This document shows, in pieces, positions 62,244 to 64,000 of a stretch of DNA of 64,000 nt (positions within the stretch are counted from its first letter, which is position 1; the number at the start of each line of letters is the position of its first letter). Made by a program: the position numbers and the translations under genes. The DNA lies in assembly GCF_900078195.1 (NCBI RefSeq), contig NZ_FJVE01000007.1:1984001-2048000 (forward strand), read 5' to 3'. This DNA comes from Clostridium sp. Marseille-P299. Lineage in GTDB: Bacteria; Bacillota; Clostridia; Lachnospirales; Lachnospiraceae. The notes beneath the pieces are model-generated. The model did not search any database, was not told the DNA's origin, and saw nothing but the letters and a program-made list of their open reading frames with translations.

Positions 62244-63851
62244 CTACATTACATCAGTTCCCTTCTTACGAAGTACTACACCAGCACGATTACCGGTATG
62301 CTCGCCTTTTGATACAGTAAGTGTACCGTTAACTAATACATATTCAATTCCTTCTGGATATTGTGCAGGTTCAGTGAATGTTCCCTTGTCGATAACAGTC
62401 TCTGGATTAAAGATTGTGATATCAGCAAAATATCCTTCACGAAGTTCACCACGGTTAACAATATTAAATGTTGTGGCAGGTTTTTTAGTCATTTTATAAA
62501 TAGCTTCTTCCAAAGAGAATGCCTTATCTTCTCGAACATATTTTCCTAAAATACGTGGAAATGCGCCATATACACGTGGATGTGGCTTTCCACCAAGAAG
62601 ACCATCGGTGCAGGCATTCATTTCTGGACGTTTCATGAATAGCTTAACATGCTCTTCTGTACCATAGAAATCTACCATACCAACTGCATTTTCTTCTTCT
62701 AGAAGTAAATCAAAGGTAGCTTCATATGGATCTTTGCCACGTAACTCACCAAGCTGAACCAAACTCAAACCAATCGCATCTTCATTCTTCTTGGTTTTTA
62801 CGCTGGTAACGAAGATTTGATCAAGTCCAGCGAATTCAACGAAATTGTCCCAACCAGGGATACCATGTTCGATATCATATACCATTTTCTTACGAAGTTC
62901 AGGATCTGCAAGGCGTTCGAGAACTTTATCCGTACCTCCATCATGCACCCAAGGTGGTAAAATAACACCAAGCATAGTACTACCAGCTACATATGGATAC
63001 TGATCAAAGCTTACTTTGATTCCTTCTTCTTCCGCTTTCTCAAGGAGTTCTATAACTTTATCAATCTTATCCCAGTTTTTCTTACCACATACCTTAAAAT
63101 GAGAATAATGAATCTTAACGCCAGATTCACGACCAATCTTGATAACCTCTTCCATAGAATCAAGAATGGTATCTGCTTCACTACGTTGATGAATTACAAA
63201 AATACCATCATATTCAGCAACAACTTTACACATTTCAATAATTTCTTTGGATTCGGAATAAGCACATGGCATGTAGATAAGACCAGTAGAAAGTCCGACA
63301 GCACCGGCTTCCATTTCTCTACGGGTGATATCACACATCTTTTTAAGTTCTTCATCATTTGGAAGGCGATTTTCTAGGCCCATAGCTTCCATACGGATAT
63401 TACCGTGAGGTACTAGATAACATTCATTAAGTCCTGGCTTTACCTCTTCGATCATTTTTAAGTAGCCTTCTGTATTTTTGAATTTCCAATTGATTTCGTC
63501 ACTGTCACCATCTAAACCAGCTAGATTTTTACGCCATGGGCTAATATATTCTACAGGAAGTGGAGCCATTGAAATTCCGTCTTGGCCTAATACTTCAGTG
63601 GTAATACCCTGACGTACCTTTGGAGCCACTTCTGGTTCAAGAAGAATTCTTAAATCACTATGACTGTGAGTATCGATGAAACCAGGAGCTACAACAAGTC
63701 CCGTTGCATCAATTACTTCCGCGTCACCTTCGTCTGCTATAGTTCCAATTTTAACAATTTTTTTATCCTCTACTAAGATGTCTGCTGTAAACCTTGGATT
63801 ACCGGTACCATCGATAATCATACCATTTTTAATTAATACTTTAGCACTCAT
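62244..63851 (-). CDS. N-acyl-D-amino-acid deacylase (D-aminoacylase)
   Basis: A 535-residue amidohydrolase. The metal site starts with FIDTHSHSD, and the family blocks VRQGITTEVLGQDGISMAP, GLSTGLIYMPCAY, VIHQRSEAD and YSHFKVCGKKNW are visible. It frees D-amino acids from N-acyl or peptide forms. ATG 63851 follows AAGGAG. The adjacent upstream membrane protein is probably its transporter partner. Confidence 0.92.
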   Translation of the reverse strand: MSAKVLIKNGMIIDGTGNPRFTADILVEDKKIVKIGTIADEGDAEVIDATGLVVAPGFIDTHSHSDLRILLEPEVAPKVRQGITTEVLGQDGISMAPLPVEYISPWRKNLAGLDGDSDEINWKFKNTEGYLKMIEEVKPGLNECYLVPHGNIRMEAMGLENRLPNDEELKKMCDITRREMEAGAVGLSTGLIYMPCAYSESKEIIEMCKVVAEYDGIFVIHQRSEADTILDSMEEVIKIGRESGVKIHYSHFKVCGKKNWDKIDKVIELLEKAEEEGIKVSFDQYPYVAGSTMLGVILPPWVHDGGTDKVLERLADPELRKKMVYDIEHGIPGWDNFVEFAGLDQIFVTSVKTKKNEDAIGLSLVQLGELRGKDPYEATFDLLLEEENAVGMVDFYGTEEHVKLFMKRPEMNACTDGLLGGKPHPRVYGAFPRILGKYVREDKAFSLEEAIYKMTKKPATTFNIVNRGELREGYFADITIFNPETVIDKGTFTEPAQYPEGIEYVLVNGTLTVSKGEHTGNRAGVVLRKKGTDVM

Positions 63852-63880
63852 AAATTCTTCTCCTTCCATTTCTTAAAATA

Positions 63881-64000
63881 TTAGTCATTTGTAAACTCAA
63901 TCGGCGCAGCAGGTTTTATACCAAGCTTTCGATCGATTGCAGATACTACAAAAATTACAATAAATGCAACAACACCACCTGGAACTATAGCACTTAATCC
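63881..64000 (-). CDS. C-terminus of a membrane transporter (partial)
   Basis: The last 39 codons of a gene that continues beyond the window. It shows a final transmembrane helix (VPGGVVAFIVIFVVSAIDRK) and a short tail ending in a stop 30 bp before the D-aminoacylase start. The partner position and hydrophobicity suggest a permease for D-amino acids or peptides; the family cannot be named from this piece. Confidence 0.6.
   Translation of the reverse strand, partial: GLSAIVPGGVVAFIVIFVVSAIDRKLGIKPAAPIEFTND

Overview
The window looks like a chromosome segment of an anaerobic Gram-positive clostridium (Lachnospiraceae-like). The right half is AT-rich, uses strong AGGAGG-type ribosome sites, and encodes typical Firmicutes families: MarR, HxlR, MerR and ArsR regulators, a RsgA-RNHCP fusion, LuxR/DUF2087 regulators and a class C group II intron. 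The left half is a visibly GC-richer prophage. Taxon and lysogeny are inferred from gene content; no rRNA or tRNA gene was seen.

Region 1, 1 to about 33.2 kb: right-hand part of a cos-type siphophage prophage whose left end lies outside the window. In order: end of a D5/P4-type primase-helicase, VRR-NUC nuclease, SNF2 helicase, DUF1492 late regulator, HNH nuclease, a probable cos region, small terminase, a SAM-centred cassette (phage MetK, ParB-domain DNA methyltransferase, radical SAM enzyme), small accessory genes, large terminase, HK97-type portal, ClpP-like protease and capsid, connectors, tail tube, tail chaperone with a -1 frameshift extension, tape measure, an unusual tail-tip set (B-repeat tail protein, metallophosphoesterase tail protein, alpha/alpha-barrel protein), holin, amidase, two HTH/SHOCT small proteins and two tandem large serine recombinases. 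A 37-bp promoter-like element recurs before three transcription units, including the recombinases.

Region 2, 30.3-33.2 kb: between the recombinases and the attachment junction, on the opposite strand, is a three-gene overlapping operon: a membrane-tethered HTH protein, a 647-residue PH-like/glycine-zipper membrane protein and a zinc-ribbon protein. A promoter with iterated TGTAGYRTTAA sites precedes it. This is the best candidate for an undescribed system, possibly lysogenic conversion or phage defence.

Region 3, 33.2-38.7 kb: hsdM of a type I restriction system is cut after about 200 codons by the prophage end. Upstream lie an unknown protein, a PD-(D/E)XK nuclease, a NERD nuclease-like protein, a small P-loop kinase and an HD hydrolase: a defence-flavoured cluster.

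Region 4, 38.8-64 kb: small single-gene or two-gene units for stress, redox and signalling. They include regulator-enzyme pairs (ArsR with a lactonase-like MBL protein, HxlR with an NAD(P)-binding protein, MerR with an iron alcohol dehydrogenase, MerR with an aldo/keto reductase, MarR with RsgA-RNHCP), acetyltransferases, DUF2087 regulators, a MurA paralogue with Asp at the fosfomycin-target Cys position, a class C group II intron sitting just behind a terminator hairpin, a NUDIX hydrolase, a cysteine-peptidase-like protein and a D-aminoacylase with the end of an adjacent membrane protein.
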